From Steinernema hermaphroditum (Eukaryota; Nematoda; Chromadorea; Rhabditida; Steinernematidae), in contig CM059622.1 of NCBI GenBank assembly GCA_030435675.1, forward strand, positions 11,160,001 to 11,224,000: DNA of 64,000 bases. The letters run 5' to 3'. The notes under the pieces were generated by a model, which was not told where the DNA came from, did no database searches, and saw only the letters and a program-made list of their open reading frames with translations. The position numbers were made by a program, and so were the translations under genes. Positions 1-11,375 of this stretch are shown here, one piece after another (position 1 is the stretch's first letter; each line of letters begins with the position of its first letter).

Positions 1-670
1 TCTTTTCGACTTGTATGTGAAACTCTTCCAATGCTTATTTAGGTTATACACGGTATCAACGTAGGGCCTCATCCGTTCCTATCATTATTGTGGTCACAAA
101 GCAAACACATTATCGGTACATTCTTCTTGTTTTTCTTATTTGTTTAGGTCAAATCAAGGTCGCTGTTTTCAGAACAGAGATTCGTAAGGGCAACGACAAA
201 AATATATTTGGTCAGTGTTATCAAAATAATTTGGGCGCGTCAGACTGGTTCCATCACAAGCATTTATCCTCGTGGTTGGCAAAGAGGACGTGTTTGCCGC
301 CAAGTCACAGAGCAGTCACAAAGTGAGCAGTCGACTAACTAGTGTGAAGAAAGTATTAAAGAAAATTCGAACTTTGAATTATACAGTAAACCAAGCATGC
401 ATCTGGCACTGACTGAATTCAGATCTAATAACCATTACACTCCAGTTCGTAGGAAAGATAACCTAGATTATGGTATTGCAGGAATCAAGTATTTTCAAGC
501 ACTCCAAAGTCCAGTAATTATCCAAGGGTATTATACATCTCCGAAATCTATCGGATTATGCCCACTTTGTGCATAGGCACAAGTATCAACGTGTTGTTGC
601 AGAATTACCACCTCTGATGTGTAAAGGAGTAAACTACAAACTACGCCCACCCCTAGTTCCCTTCGCCGGC
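1..670. other. Intergenic, nothing recognised
   Basis: No splice-consistent coding exon, RNA gene or repeat could be supported. A 78-codon open frame on the plus strand at 90-326 has no recognisable features. The stretch ends in the promoter of the P450 gene. Confidence 0.5.
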
Positions 671-674
671 GCAG

Positions 675-680
675 TATATA
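675..680 (+). promoter_or_regulatory. TATA box of the P450 gene
   Basis: The sequence TATATA sits 34 nt upstream of the P450 start codon at 715, flanked by GC-rich DNA. The spacing implies a very short leader, with transcription starting close to the ATG. Inferred from position and sequence only. Confidence 0.45.
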
Positions 681-714
681 ACCCTCGCCACCAGATCGGC
701 TCCCATCATTCGTC

Positions 715-2511
715 ATGATTGCGCACGTCCTGATTCTCTTGTTTTCCCTCTACTTCCTCTTCGCCCTTCTGCTCCGATTCAAGAGGAAGGATCTGCCTCC
801 GGGACCCACTCCTTGGCCACTCTTTGGCAACATCCCTGACTTCGCCCTCGCCGCCTACAAGGGAAAGAACGCCGTCGAGCTTCTGAGTGAGTGGAAGCAG
901 CAGTTCGGCGATGTGTTCACCATCTGGATCGGCCCGAAGCCGGCTGTCAACGTGTGTGACTACAAGACCGCCATGGATGCATTCGTGAAGACGGCCGACG
1001 CCCACACAGGACGGACCAGGAACCTCGTTCACGAAGTGACCCGTGGAAACCGGGGACTTCTCTTCTCTGATGGCGATGGGTGGCAGGAGCAGCGTCGCTT
1101 CTCCCTCCATGTGCTCCGGAATTTCGGTGTTGGAAGGAACCTCATGCAGCAGAGAATCCTTGAAGAGGTCGACTACAGCTTCGAGAAGCTGAACAAGCAG
1201 TTCGAAGAGAGCGCCGACCAGAAGGTGACCATGAACCCGGCTGATCTCTTCGATCCAATGGTAGGATCCATCATCAACAAGATGCTCGCCGGATTCAGAT
1301 TCGATGAGGTAGGAACAAAGCGATTTTCTAGAGTTAATAACCCATACGTGCAGACAAACATGGAAAAGTTCTTCGCTCTGAAACACGATCTGGACAGAGC
1401 CCTGGGGTCAAATAACGTCTTCGATGTGGCCCTCCTCAAGAAGGCGACAATGAATTTGCCTGGATTCAAGCAGAGACTCGCCTACTTGATCGCCCCACAT
1501 AATAATATTCGGTCCAGCCTTAAAGTGATCGTCGATAGGAGGTATGTACGCGGGAGAATTGGGGTTTAGATCATGAGAAATAGTTCCACTTCGCTAAAAT
1601 TCTTCCATCTTTATCTTACATTTGATGTTTCAGGAAAGCTCAGATCGCCGACGGCAGCTACGTTCTTGTAGAGAACGAGCCAAATGACTACATCGACGCC
1701 TACTTGATTGAGATGGAGAAACGAAAGAACGCTGGCGAGAGTATGGGATATTTCTGCGAAGATATGCTCATGATCAACCTCATCGACCTCTGGATCGCCG
1801 GAATGGAAACGACGATTCTGACCCTTCTCTGGGGCCTAATCCACATCCTCAACCATCCAGAAGTCCAAGAGAAATGCCGCAAGGAGATCCTTCAGTGCAC
1901 TGGAGGAAACAGACCTGTGGAGCTGGCCGACAAGAAGGACCTTCCTTATTTAGTCGCTACTATAACTGTAGGTTTCTGCGTTGTGATTTCGTTAAAATCA
2001 CAGGAAATTCCAGGAAACGCAGCGCCACGCGAGCATCCTTAACTTCAATTTGTGGCACAAAACGACCACCAAGACCGTGGTTGGCGATTTTGTCATCCCG
2101 GAGGGAGTCACGATAGCCCCTCAGATCAGTGTGATTATGAGCAATGAATCTCATTTTAAAGATCCTTTTAAGGTAAATCGCAAAAACTGGACATTCGTGT
2201 AGCATCATCTATTTAGTATGACCCTGAGCGTTTCTTCGGAACCAAACTGGACCAACAAGTCATTCCCTTCAGCATCGGGAAGCGAGCTTGTCTCGGAGAA
2301 GGACTGGCCAGGGCTGAACTCTTCTTGGTATGCGATACATTCGCTACTCCATCTATAGCAATATTTTCAGATCCTTGGAAATCTCTTCCAAAACTACAAA
2401 CTCTCCGTCCCTAAGGGCCAACAATCACCTTCGGCCAAGCCTATCGCGCCTTTCTCGATCATGCACAGAACAAGACCTTTCGAAGCTGTGTTCGAAAGGG
2501 TTCAGAATTAG
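715..2511 (+). CDS. Cytochrome P450, CYP33-like (CYP2 clan)
   Basis: A microsomal haem-thiolate monooxygenase, probably acting in xenobiotic or lipid oxidation at the ER. The model is join(715..1308,1354..1541,1634..1967,2014..2172,2217..2327,2371..2511), 508 aa, the usual length for the family. In order it shows an N-terminal membrane anchor (residues 3-22), the proline hinge [12 protein letters not shown], the C-helix WxxxR (WQEQR), the I-helix WIAGMETT, the K-helix ETQR, and the haem loop [12 protein letters not shown] with its cysteine ligand. All introns are 43-92 nt. The first intron (1309-1353, 45 nt) is a multiple of three without a stop, so it could also be read through; I splice it because the protein then continues FDE-TNMEKF as in CYP33 proteins. 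AATAAA lies at 2562. The subfamily is inferred; the P450 call is secure. Confidence 0.95.
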
Positions 2512-3220
2512 AATAATGCGTTCTACTGTATTATGTGTATTTCGGGTATGTCAATTTGTAAAATAAAATCCAGTTTTTGGCTAATTTCATCTATCCATTT
2601 TCCAGTTATTTTAAAAACTGGACCGTAATGCAGTGACTTATGTGGTAAACAAACAAAATAATCGGAAAATCAATAGTTCAGAGGTGAAAGAAAGACATTT
2701 ACAACGGTGTTGAATAAAGAAGAAAGTCGGCTTATCGTTGCAAGAGACAGACGCCGTCGAGATAACAAAGGTCAAAAAGATCAATAAGAGACGACTAGAT
2801 TCGAAGTGATTGCTTCGATCACTGTTCGTTCGTTGTGAGCACAGTGTGACTACAATGTGACTAATCGTCGAAGAGTAAATTCAGCGAAAATCACTGCGCG
2901 GCTCGATCAGCTGATTCAGGGTGCGATTAGCGAAGTCAGGGGAGACATGAAACTGGTTTGGGGTGTCAGGTTATGACCTTAAAAGTTTCTTGCTACTGGA
3001 ATACATACGTTTGCAGTTTTACTCCTCAGAATCATTGCGTCTTACCTCCGAGGGGAGCAGTCGAAATTTTTCGCAATCCTGGGAGGATGGCCAGAAAGAG
3101 TTGCTCTTTCACCTGCTGGCCGCAAAATATCTCTAAGGACGTGGTTTTCTTAAAAACCTATCTTTATGCAACAGACTGTATGTTTATGTCCAGCTACATT
3201 GTTATCATCTCGTTGTTTGG
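2512..3220. other. Intergenic
   Basis: Contains the probable P450 poly(A) signal (AATAAA at 2562). Nothing else is supported; open frames here are short and lack splice-consistent continuation. Confidence 0.5.
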
Positions 3221-4064
3221 TCACTTCCTGGTCCGTTTGGTCCCTTTCTTCCCACCAACTGCAGTTTTCCTCTTTAAGGAGCCTGTCGGTTCAGCATCTT
3301 CTATGTCCACAGTTTCTTGAACCAAACCAAATGAGACTCTAAGCTCTTTAAAGAGATCATCTTGGAGGTACTCCTTCATGATCTTCATGGACTCCTCTAG
3401 AAAGACCGATAGGTTTTACCAAAATATGAGCAACTGACCTTCGGAAGTGTGAAAACCCTTGGATATCTCCCATTTCTTCTTCAGCCAATTCAATAGTTTG
3501 TCACTGTTCAGCTTAAAGATGAAGTTCTCCCTTGTGATCTCCACATCGCACACCTTCTTTAGAGCGATCAAAAGTGTTTTGTTGTTAGCGAGGTTCTGTA
3601 ATTTCGGATATTCTTCGTCGTCCAAGATTTTATCGATAGTGAGCGCTTCAGTCTAAGAGTAAAGAAGTTTGTTCCAGGCCTCTTTCTATCTTCTACTCAC
3701 CTGAGTCTTCCGCCTTAGGTGCGGCAACGCAAGAAACAGTGGATTCAACGGTACAAAGAGCACAACGTCCCCGTCCGACACAACGCTTTCTCCATTCAAA
3801 AAGGACCCCTTTCCATCACCAATTTTCACCACTTCAAACAAGAATCCGATCCCACTCCATAGTATAAAGTTGGCGCTCTTGTCCGAGGATGAGGCAAGAG
3901 AACCGCCTCTTTATCATCTGAGAGTGTACCTCCTGAAATTGAAATCATGTTTTGAGTTCTTCGGAACATCTAGAACCTTTGCAGACGATGAGTTTTCGAT
4001 CAAAAGAGGTGTCATTCTGAAATGTCGACTTTCCGGCTGATCGTGTGGCCTTCTTGGGAGGCAT
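3221..4064 (-). CDS. RNASEH2B: RNase H2 subunit B, with a one-base frameshift
   Basis: Non-catalytic subunit of the nuclear RNase H2 complex, which removes ribonucleotides from DNA and degrades RNA:DNA hybrids. Exons by transcription order: 4064-3977, 3932-3701, 3652-3439, 3396-3221. Visible family features are the beta-strand segment FLFEVVKIGDG, the following LFVPLNPLFLALPHL (compare the family pattern of VDPLFLLL), the C-terminal winged helix with LNSDKLLNWLKKKWE, and a lysine-rich nuclear tail ending in KKGTKRTRK. Exon 2 needs one extra nucleotide to join its two halves. Its first half reads LLPHPRTRAPTLYYGVG in one frame and its second half begins GFLFEVV in another, switching near a short G run (CCC on the plus strand at 3851-3853). 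This is either an assembly error or a disabling mutation; all splice sites and the rest of the frame are intact. Confidence 0.85.
3846..3862 (-). other. Frameshift site in RNase H2B exon 2
   Basis: Exon 2 is 232 nt, but 233 (or any length one base longer modulo 3) is needed to connect a phase-1 entry to a phase-0 exit. The frame switch falls beside GTGGGATCGG on the minus strand. One additional G would restore continuity, typical of a homopolymer undercall. Confidence 0.7.
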
Positions 4065-6412
4065 CCTCGATTTCCAAGCGGCAGGTGTTGTTCCACATTG
4101 GTGAGATGGATATATCCGGTGGTCGATGCATATCTCGCGTCATGCGATGCGTGCATTTCCCGTGAGTCGCTACTTGAAGGAAGCTTCTAGGCCAAAATGA
4201 GATTAAAGGCTCTTGACAGGGCCTTGACAAGTAGATGAGATATTGCGTCATAGAGAGGAACGGGTTTTGCAAACTTTGTCGTCAGAATATGTGACGTTGT
4301 TTTGCTTCTTGTGCAAACTACTTGGCCAAGCACCTGGTTTCGGCCTGATTGTTTTCATTTTGTGATATTACTTGAAAAACAAGATACCACAACTTTTCTG
4401 AGTATATTTTGTTATTTTTACTTTGGGATTTTATAATTTATGATACCGTAGATTCATCAGAACCTCCTATCCTCCTATAATACAATGTCCGGTCTATAGA
4501 AATGTCAACATGGTGAACAGAGAAGGAACTAATCCATGTGGACCTAACTGTGTTCTAATTCTTAATCCTAGCTCTATTTTTCGCTACGACCTGTGTTTGC
4601 CACACATGTCAGCTTCTCCACGAATGAACTGACTCTTTTGTTTTCGGTTAACGAAGTAGAGCAATTACGTGTTCCGTGTTGTGTTACTTCATTGTTGCCC
4701 GTTTGGAAAGCACCAATGGATGCAGTCCTTCCAAAATATTCATTCCATCGCCAAGGAGACTTCTCACAAATGCGGCTAATGAAGCATGCAAAGTTCGCAT
4801 GTTCACGTTTTGTCCGAGCATAACATAGACATGTCTTCATTGGCCTAGTTTAGGTGAGCGTGCTTGACTTGACAGCCGAACTTGACAGCCCACGTTTTGT
4901 TCACGGGTACTCTTTAGCATTCAATGATTTCGGATTAAAGGTCTCTAATTTTTCTCAAAAACCTGCAAGATTAATAATATAATTGCAGAGTGTGATTTAG
5001 GTCGCCATCAATTAAATTTCTGCAACGATTCTTACTCCGGTCGTAAATTTGAACGGTGTGCTATGTTTATTCGATTTTGAAGTCCTCTGCTGGAAAATGC
5101 ATTTATTGAACTAATTTCAACTCTCTCCAAATCGAGGCTCTTTTCGACCGGTCATGCTCGTCTGTTATATTCTGTCCGCTTATGTATGTATTGAATTATG
5201 TTTTTGTCCACGACATGCAGCTCTTCGGGGTTCTGTAGACCTTAATCGCCTATGAGCACTTCTTGGGGTATATCCGAAAATTGCATCGTTATCATAAATG
5301 ATCGATTCCATCTTTGATGCCAAATTTGAGTGAACGATGTCTACAGGGGTGCTGCTTGTTATCAGATTCTGGAAAAGTGCAGCGCCCCACCGTCGCCTTT
5401 TTATTGGCTTTGTTTGTCACCATATAAAAGAAGAAGTTTAGAACGGCATGAACTCTCTGGAAAAGTAGTTTTTCTTACGATTTTCAGCCGCGCAGCTTTG
5501 CCTCTATTTATTAGGAGTGCCAGAAAACTGACTTAATCTTATGTCTTAATTTAAGAAGGATCGCAAAGAAAAGAATCCCTAATCCTATGCAAAAAGTAAA
5601 TTGAGTCTTAGTTTTTCTTTCCATTCGACGGCTATAATCCCATCAAATCTAGGACCTACATCGAAGGAGCTTCACGGTTTTCACTCTTATCGTAATTTTG
5701 AGTTGTTCCGTTTATTCGACTTGAAAGTCTTCTGGAAGCAACTCCGTTTCAATTTCTTTCCAATTCATTTCTCCTTGTCTTTTGAGCGTTCAGCTCGGTT
5801 TTGTCTGTTTTGGTCTGTTTCGACGATCTCGTTTCCCACTTTTAACGAAGTTAAGTTTAGTTCGATTTCTCGATTCACGATGTCCTTTCGGTTCACTTCG
5901 ATAGAATTCACTTAGTGTCCATAGAGACAAATCACATTGGTCGTCCGTTCAGCGCCATTTCTCCTAAATCACAAATCCATTTCCACCGGCGATATCCGGC
6001 GTCAAGCTCCACATCCAATCCGGCGCCGGTTGTTTTCGGTTCGCAGAACAAAGATTGCGGAAATTGGACACTCTGTTTTCATGCGTTCCGATGTCTCACC
6101 GCGCGGAGTCAGATTCAACTTCTCCGAATCAACACCATCTCGTCTTTCCTTTTAATGTCTTCCCACTCATCTGTTCTCGGTCCCCCAGGACAAAGGTCTG
6201 ATGGAAAAGAACTCAAAACATGCGGTATAATATTAGATGCCTCTGAGGAGATGAGGCAGGTGTGCATATTTTCGTTGGAAAACGTCGAGTTCACGTGAGA
6301 GGCGGTCATTTTTCTCCGTAGGCGGTCCATCCGCGACAGACTCCGTAATATGAAGCCGTTGTTTACTTCATCCTGGCATATTCCGTTCGCTCCTTCTTTT
6401 AGGCGCTTGCTA
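4065..6412. other. Intergenic, no supported gene
   Basis: About 2.3 kb. Open frames at 4593-4823 (+) and 5915-6298 (+) are not joined by convincing splice sites and match no family I know. A pyrimidine stretch followed by AG at 6391-6402, ten bases before the next ATG, could be a trans-splice acceptor for the downstream gene. Confidence 0.45.
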
Positions 6413-6801
6413 ATGACATCGACAGCTGGGATGTCGACCCTTCTGCTGCTCCTTGTAGCAGCAGCTTGTGTCCATCTGCAAGGTACCTCCGTAGCTCTAG
6501 GCAGTTCCAGGAATAGCGCTGTTTAGGCACATCGGCTTCTCCTGCGGACCCCGAAAAACCTGGTCCCAAGCACTGCACCACCCGTCAGATCTTGGAGACG
6601 CCGTGTCGCTGCTGCAAGATGGACTGTTGGTACACCGTTGCTTCGGTAGGTTCGGCCAGTAGAACTAATAATGAGGTTGGCATTTAGTCGGCTACCCACG
6701 AACTGGGACACGTTCCCGGCCAGGCGGGAGAAGACGAGGCCATGGCTACCCTCAAGTTAATCAGAGCCTGCATGATCAACGAATGTGCTACCATCTGCTA
6801 A
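6413..6801 (+). CDS. Small secreted cysteine-rich protein
   Basis: Three exons join(6413..6482,6527..6645,6688..6801) with introns of 44 and 42 nt give a 100-aa protein. An N-terminal signal peptide is clear (hydrophobic LLLLLVAAACVHLQG; a second in-frame Met lies at residue 7). The mature part has eight cysteines, including the block PCRCCKMDCWY and the C-terminal ACMINECATIC, which allows four disulfides. This points to a secreted or extracellular disulfide-stabilised polyp­eptide. I do not recognise the family. Exon phases (1, then 0) are all consistent and the stop directly follows the last cysteine. An AG-ended pyrimidine tract lies ten bases before the start, and AATAAA occurs at 6921. 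No function is claimed. Confidence 0.7.
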
Positions 6802-7015
6802 ATGTCCACGAGAAAACTGTTCACGTAAAAAGCAATTGTACTTTCCATATGTCTTATCTTTGAGCTTCAACTGGTTGTTCCGATGTATGTTATGCTGTGT
6901 GTTTTGGTCGGCCTAGGCGCAATAAAAGGGACGCGCAAAACGGTGCATGGGAAACAGGGAACAATCTGGATAGAATTAAAACAAAAGTCATTGGATAAGG
7001 CAAATGGACTACATA

Positions 7016-7461
7016 CAGTGGCGGCCGTATAAATAGCCGCACCCCCTACATAAAGTTTTTATTGCCGATTTACCCTGGATTTTAAAATGTGGGCACTAAA
7101 CCAAGGGCACTATCAGATGTAGAATTTATCAAGTAGAAAAGTTGTGTTACTTATTTTCCGTGCAGGACCCACCATGCAGACAGGGAATCTAATACATTCG
7201 GCCGGCTCATATTTGGCGCGGCATTATAAATAGCCGCACCCGGAGTTCCACCATTTTCTGAGTGTTTTTTGATGAGTTTTTTGCGTCGTATCGTTTTATT
7301 CTTTATTCTATGTTATTTGTGCTCCCACTCTGGTATTTAGTTTATCTGGAACAGGGGAAGGGGTTAACCTATCACATCAAAAACGAGCCCCGATGCCGAT
7401 ACCCTAAAGAACAAAGATACTTCCCGGGAAAGAGTCTCCGAGAAACAATGAAACTCGGAGA
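7016..7461 (+). repeat. Left terminal inverted repeat of the foldback element
   Basis: Matches the reverse complement of 8236-8681 with about one mismatch (position 7453). The long open frame that crosses this arm occurs identically, inverted, in the other arm, so it is probably not a real protein. Confidence 0.85.
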
Positions 7462-7734
7462 TGGTTACACAAAACACTGTGAAAACGGCATAGAACAATG
7501 GGGGAAACCTAGAGACTGCTTTAGGGAAGCTCAAGCCATGAAAAAGAACGGTCTTTATCGATTGAAAGATCGTCCGGATCTCAGAGGCAGACAGAAAAAA
7601 GGTTTTTCTGCTGAAGTATCCAGCTTCGGCCGGGTTTTTTTGGCTGTGCGTGAGCGCGCACGCTATTCGACAGTAGGTAAGCAAACGAGGGGCGATGCGA
7701 TGCGTTGCCCGCGAAAAATCAGACGTATCTAGAA

Positions 7735-8116
7735 TACACTGACAAACCCACATGGCCTCCGCCAAGCAGCACTTCGACTAGCAACCCGTAGACAAGGCCA
7801 AATTACTGTTTTGACGGGCAAATTGAACTTCTATCGTCTAGTGTGGGTTATGAGAACGTATATACGACGGTGCATAGGAGAAGAATCCGATCCAGTACAT
7901 ACGGAGGCCACAATCAAGCATGACGGTGGCTCTGTAATAGTGGGAGTTGGCATCCGGCGGTCCGAGATCCATCCGATTTTTCACACTGAAGGCGTTTTCG
8001 ACAGCCAGATGTTCGTGAACGTCGTAAAGAGTGTGTTGCAACTACACACAGCCCAAAAAGCCAGGCCGAAACTGGATACATCGGCAAAAAAACGACTTTT
8101 TTCTGTCTGCTTCTGA
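7735..8116 (+). pseudogene. Tc1-like transposase remnant
   Basis: The frame 7811-8116 contains the segment HDGGSVIVGVGI, matching the KHGGGSVMVWGC block of Tc1 transposases. Preceding it is RTYIRRCIGEESDPV, like the VWRRxGEEYDP block, and following it HTEGVFDSQMFVNVV, like the EGIMDRxMY block. The N-terminal DNA-binding part and the remaining DDE region are missing, and the fragment is flanked directly by the inverted arms. Nonfunctional. Confidence 0.75.
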
Positions 8117-8235
8117 GATTTGGACGATCTTTCTATCGATAAAGGCCGACCTCTTTCGTGAATTTGGCATTCATACGGAATTCTTCAGGTTTCCTCCGTT
8201 GTTCTACACCATCTCTACAGCGTTTAGTCCATGTG

Positions 8236-8681
8236 TCTCCGAGATTCATTGTTTCTCGGAGACTCTTTCCCGGGAAGTATCTTTGTTCTTTAGGGTATCG
8301 GCATCGGGGCTCGTTTTTGATGTGATAGGTTAACCCCTTCCCCTGTTCCAGATAAACTAAATACCAGAGTGGGAGCACAAATAACATAGAATAAAGAATA
8401 AAACGATACGACGCAAAAAACTCATCAAAAAACACTCAGAAAATGGTGGAACTCCGGGTGCGGCTATTTATAATGCCGCGCCAAATATGAGCCGGCCGAA
8501 TGTATTAGATTCCCTGTCTGCATGGTGGGTCCTGCACGGAAAATAAGTAACACAACTTTTCTACTTGATAAATTCTACATCTGATAGTGCCCTTGGTTTA
8601 GTGCCCACATTTTAAAATCCAGGGTAAATCGGCAATAAAAACTTTATGTAGGGGGTGCGGCTATTTATACGGCCGCCACTG
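8236..8681 (-). repeat. Right terminal inverted repeat of the foldback element
   Basis: Reverse complement of 7016-7461, ending CCGCCACTG next to the TA duplication. Confidence 0.85.
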
Positions 8682-8683
8682 TA

Positions 8684-10357
8684 GATTGTGGCCTTCTACA
8701 CTGATTCAAAGGAACCACATAATGTGCGGAGTGTGCAAAGTCCAAAAATTTTCTATTTCATTCTAGAGAGCCAGGTTATCCGGGAGCCTAGTAGGCAGCC
8801 TTTTCTGTCCAGCCACTATGTGTTACTGGTGAGCCGTTTCAAAAGACACCTTCCCTGAAATTTGTGGAGCGGTCTACGTCGAATTATCGAGGATTATCGG
8901 CGCATACTATACACATGAATGTCAAACGTTGAATTAGATCACACTTGACACAGATGGTGTATGAATATGCAGAAAAAAAAGAAATAGATGTATTGAGAAT
9001 TGCACAAAGCATGTATGTCGAAATTCCAAAAATAAATTACAAATAATGACAACCTGTTCTATTCAACTTGACTTTAGAATAGGCTCTCTGCTGGAGAATG
9101 TCGTCAAGTGTTCGTCTGGACTGTCGCTCGAGTATTAACCTGAACTGAACTGTTAAACTATAAGGCATGTTGACTTTAAGCTCAACATTCTGTGTTCATA
9201 TTTACTGGTTTTATGCAGTCATACCTTCATCTGAATCAAATCGGCATCGACGTTTTTTTTATTGTCAGATTACGTGTTGTTCACGGTATTGCGAAAACGA
9301 AGTTTCAAATTTTCCAATCTAATCTAATGATTCTAATCTATGATTCAAGCTATATCCAAGCTATAAAAATCATAAATTTTACTGTTCTACACTAAAAGAA
9401 GTGATTCCTGCTTTTCTCATTACTGTTATCGGAAGGACATGAATTGATAGAGGAACTAATGGTGTTTTTCCGAATTCAGGAAGATAAACAGTGTAAGCGG
9501 TGTATTCAGGACAAGGAACATTCCTCTTGGACGCGTTAATGCGCGTTTTTCCGGGATACGGATGCTTTTGCCAACATTTCCTGGGGAAGTACATTAAAGA
9601 CGGAACCCGGGTGTGACGGATCTGGCATTTATGGATCATAAAAATAAGTTGTTTTCCGGTTAGCTCCGCAACGGCAGTTAACGTGTTGTGACCTCATTTC
9701 GTCTTTCATAACTTCCGGCCAATGTCACAGCATCCATAGCCATCGTCCTGGCAGAAATTCACAACGTGAGGAAAGTGATTAGCAGTGAGGATTATGAAGA
9801 AAAAAAAAATAAAAGCCGTGTTGTTAAGGAAAACCACCTAAACTTGCGTTGTTTTTGCAAATTCTTTTCATATGGATGACTGAAAATAATAGCTACAAGT
9901 ATTCTCGTGAGTGCAGAATTATTTTTTCTAAATTCGTCATTTCTCATCAAACTCGGACGACAGTAAGATAGAGCGAAGAGAGTGCTATAAGAGCCGCAAA
10001 CAATAATCTCTCAGGTAAAAGTAGAGCCATTGTGGAGGTCGACTTGCATACGGTCTCGGGTAGTCGGACTTTTTTGGGAGTCCAAGGGTCATTTTTTCAA
10101 CATTTAACTTTTATTTTCGTCAAGTTCTTGTTCGTAAGGTACCTGACGCCGTCGCCGTCTCCGTTTCGCAACATTATGAACAAGGCAAAGGTGCTTCTCG
10201 CTATAGTCGTTCCGAAAACTCTTGACATCTGGTGCTTTCGACCCTGATCATCATCCTGCATTTACTTGATGGGTACTGCAACCGTGACAACGTCAGAAAA
10301 TTACTGTGTGAAATCACACCAAATAACCACGCATCGCAAAGTGCTACAATACCGCTG
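8684..10357. other. Intergenic, no supported gene
   Basis: AT-rich. A minus-strand open frame at 9379-9639 (86 codons, containing YTAYTVYLPEFG) is the only stretch with coding-like composition. I could not connect it to other exons or a family, so it is not annotated as a gene. Confidence 0.45.
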
Positions 10358-10379
10358 AAAATTCTGGCTCTATTAGGGA

Positions 10380-10590
10380 GAAGTGACCAAAATGGTATTT
10401 ATCTTGACAAAACTGTATTTATCTTGACAAAAACTGTATTTATCTTGACAAAACCGACCAAAATTGACAAAATCGACCAAAATTGACAGAATGGTATTTA
10501 GATTGACAAAACCGTATTTATCTTGACAAAAATATTTTTTAATTGACAAAACTGAATTTATCTTGACACAACCAATTTTCACTGACAAAA
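10380..10590. repeat. Subterminal TTGACAAAA repeat array, left
   Basis: About ten spaced copies of a unit close to TTGACAAAACTGTATTTATC, with variants carrying AATTGACA. Probably a binding platform for the element's transposase, as subterminal arrays are in other DNA transposons. Confidence 0.75.
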
Positions 10591-11055
10591 TTATAAATCA
10601 GCCTCATGTCTGGTTTTCTTCGATTTCTTCGGGGAACTCTTGGGCGACGGCGAGCGACTTCGTTCGCGAGTATTTTTCTTGTTTTTCGGGAAGCGTCCAC
10701 GGCGATTATTAGCTGGGGCGGGTTGACTCGGTTGTAGTTGTCCACTGTGAGCCGCGGGAGATGTTTCGGAACTCTTCTTCTGGTTCTTTCGAGGACGGCC
10801 AGATCCACGTCGCGGCGGGGACTGATCACGAGTCTGACTAGAGCTATCGGGTAACTGCGACAGGGGAGCGCTAGGTTCGTGGGGTTCGTCGCTACCTACT
10901 AACTCGGAGGTTTGGTCATCAGCATAGTCATCAAAGTTTCGTTCCGTGTTAGAGCGAACCAGAAAATTCTCATCGTCGCTGTCTTCTTCAATTTCGAAAT
11001 CGAAAGGATCAATTTGCGACTCAAACATTTCCCTCAATTCAACCAAGAACTTCAA
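10591..11055 (-). CDS. Passenger ORF: acidic/basic AT-hook-like protein
   Basis: An uninterrupted frame of up to 154 codons inside the transposon-like element; the first ATG is at 11028. The N-terminal part is acidic (DFEIEEDSDDEN), the middle is Ser/Pro-rich, and it has an AT-hook-like GSGRPRKNQKK and a basic Arg/Ser tail (RSRSPSPKSSPKKSKK). The composition suggests a nuclear, DNA- or RNA-associated protein. The frame stays open upstream to the repeat array, and no transposase motif is present. This looks like a captured exon or a passenger gene rather than the mobilising enzyme. Expression is unproven. Confidence 0.45.
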   Translation of the reverse strand: MKFLVELREMFESQIDPFDFEIEEDSDDENFLVRSNTERNFDDYADDQTSELVGSDEPHEPSAPLSQLPDSSSQTRDQSPPRRGSGRPRKNQKKSSETSPAAHSGQLQPSQPAPANNRRGRFPKNKKNTRERSRSPSPKSSPKKSKKTRHEADL

Positions 11056-11079
11056 AGACCCTGACCTCTCCCGTGGCTT

Positions 11080-11375
11080 AGGCTTTTGTCAGTGGAATTC
11101 TGTTTTGTCAGTGAAAATTGGTTTTGTCAAGATAAATTCAGTTTTGTCAATTAAAAAATACTTTTGTCAAGATAAATACAGTTTTGTCAATCTAAATACC
11201 ATTCTGTCAATTTTGGTCGATTTTGTCAATTTTGGCCGGTTTTGTCAAGATAGATACGGTTTTGTCAATTTTGGTCGGTTTTGTCAAGATAAATACAGTT
11301 TTTGTCAAGATAAATACAGTTTTTGTCAAGATAAATACAGTTTTGTCAAGATAAATACCATTTTGGTCACTTCTC
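11080..11375. repeat. Subterminal TTGACAAAA repeat array, right
   Basis: Inverted counterpart of the left array, about fourteen copies of TTTTGTCAAGATAAATACAG-like units, slightly longer than the left array. Confidence 0.75.

Larger units (their letters stand above)
7016..8681. mobile_element. Foldback element of Tc1/mariner origin
   Basis: A 1,666-bp element bounded by a TA on each side (7014-7015 and 8682-8683) and by perfect terminal inverted repeats starting CAGTGGCGGCCGTATAAATA. Each arm is about 446 bp and almost base-identical; the next 150 bp inward are still recognisably inverted but strongly diverged. The core holds a degraded Tc1-type transposase fragment. Each arm also carries a second internal copy of the TATAAATAGCCGCACC motif about 200 bp in, so the arm looks internally duplicated. 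TA target duplication plus the transposase remnant assigns it to Tc1/mariner; it is non-autonomous. Confidence 0.85.

Noticed and set aside
706..1386. 226-codon minus-strand frame opposite P450 exon 1
   Set aside because: Antisense shadow of a codon-biased exon; the plus strand carries all P450 motifs.
7262..8435. Open frames of 156 and 100 codons starting MFFDEFFASY in opposite arms of the foldback element
   Set aside because: The same inverted-repeat DNA is read twice. The frames run from the arm into unrelated core sequence, with no domain.
10380..11375. CRISPR-like regular repeats of about 20 bp
   Set aside because: Units are degenerate, spacers are not unique sequences of constant length, the arrays are inverted to one another, and they sit inside a transposon in a eukaryotic genome.
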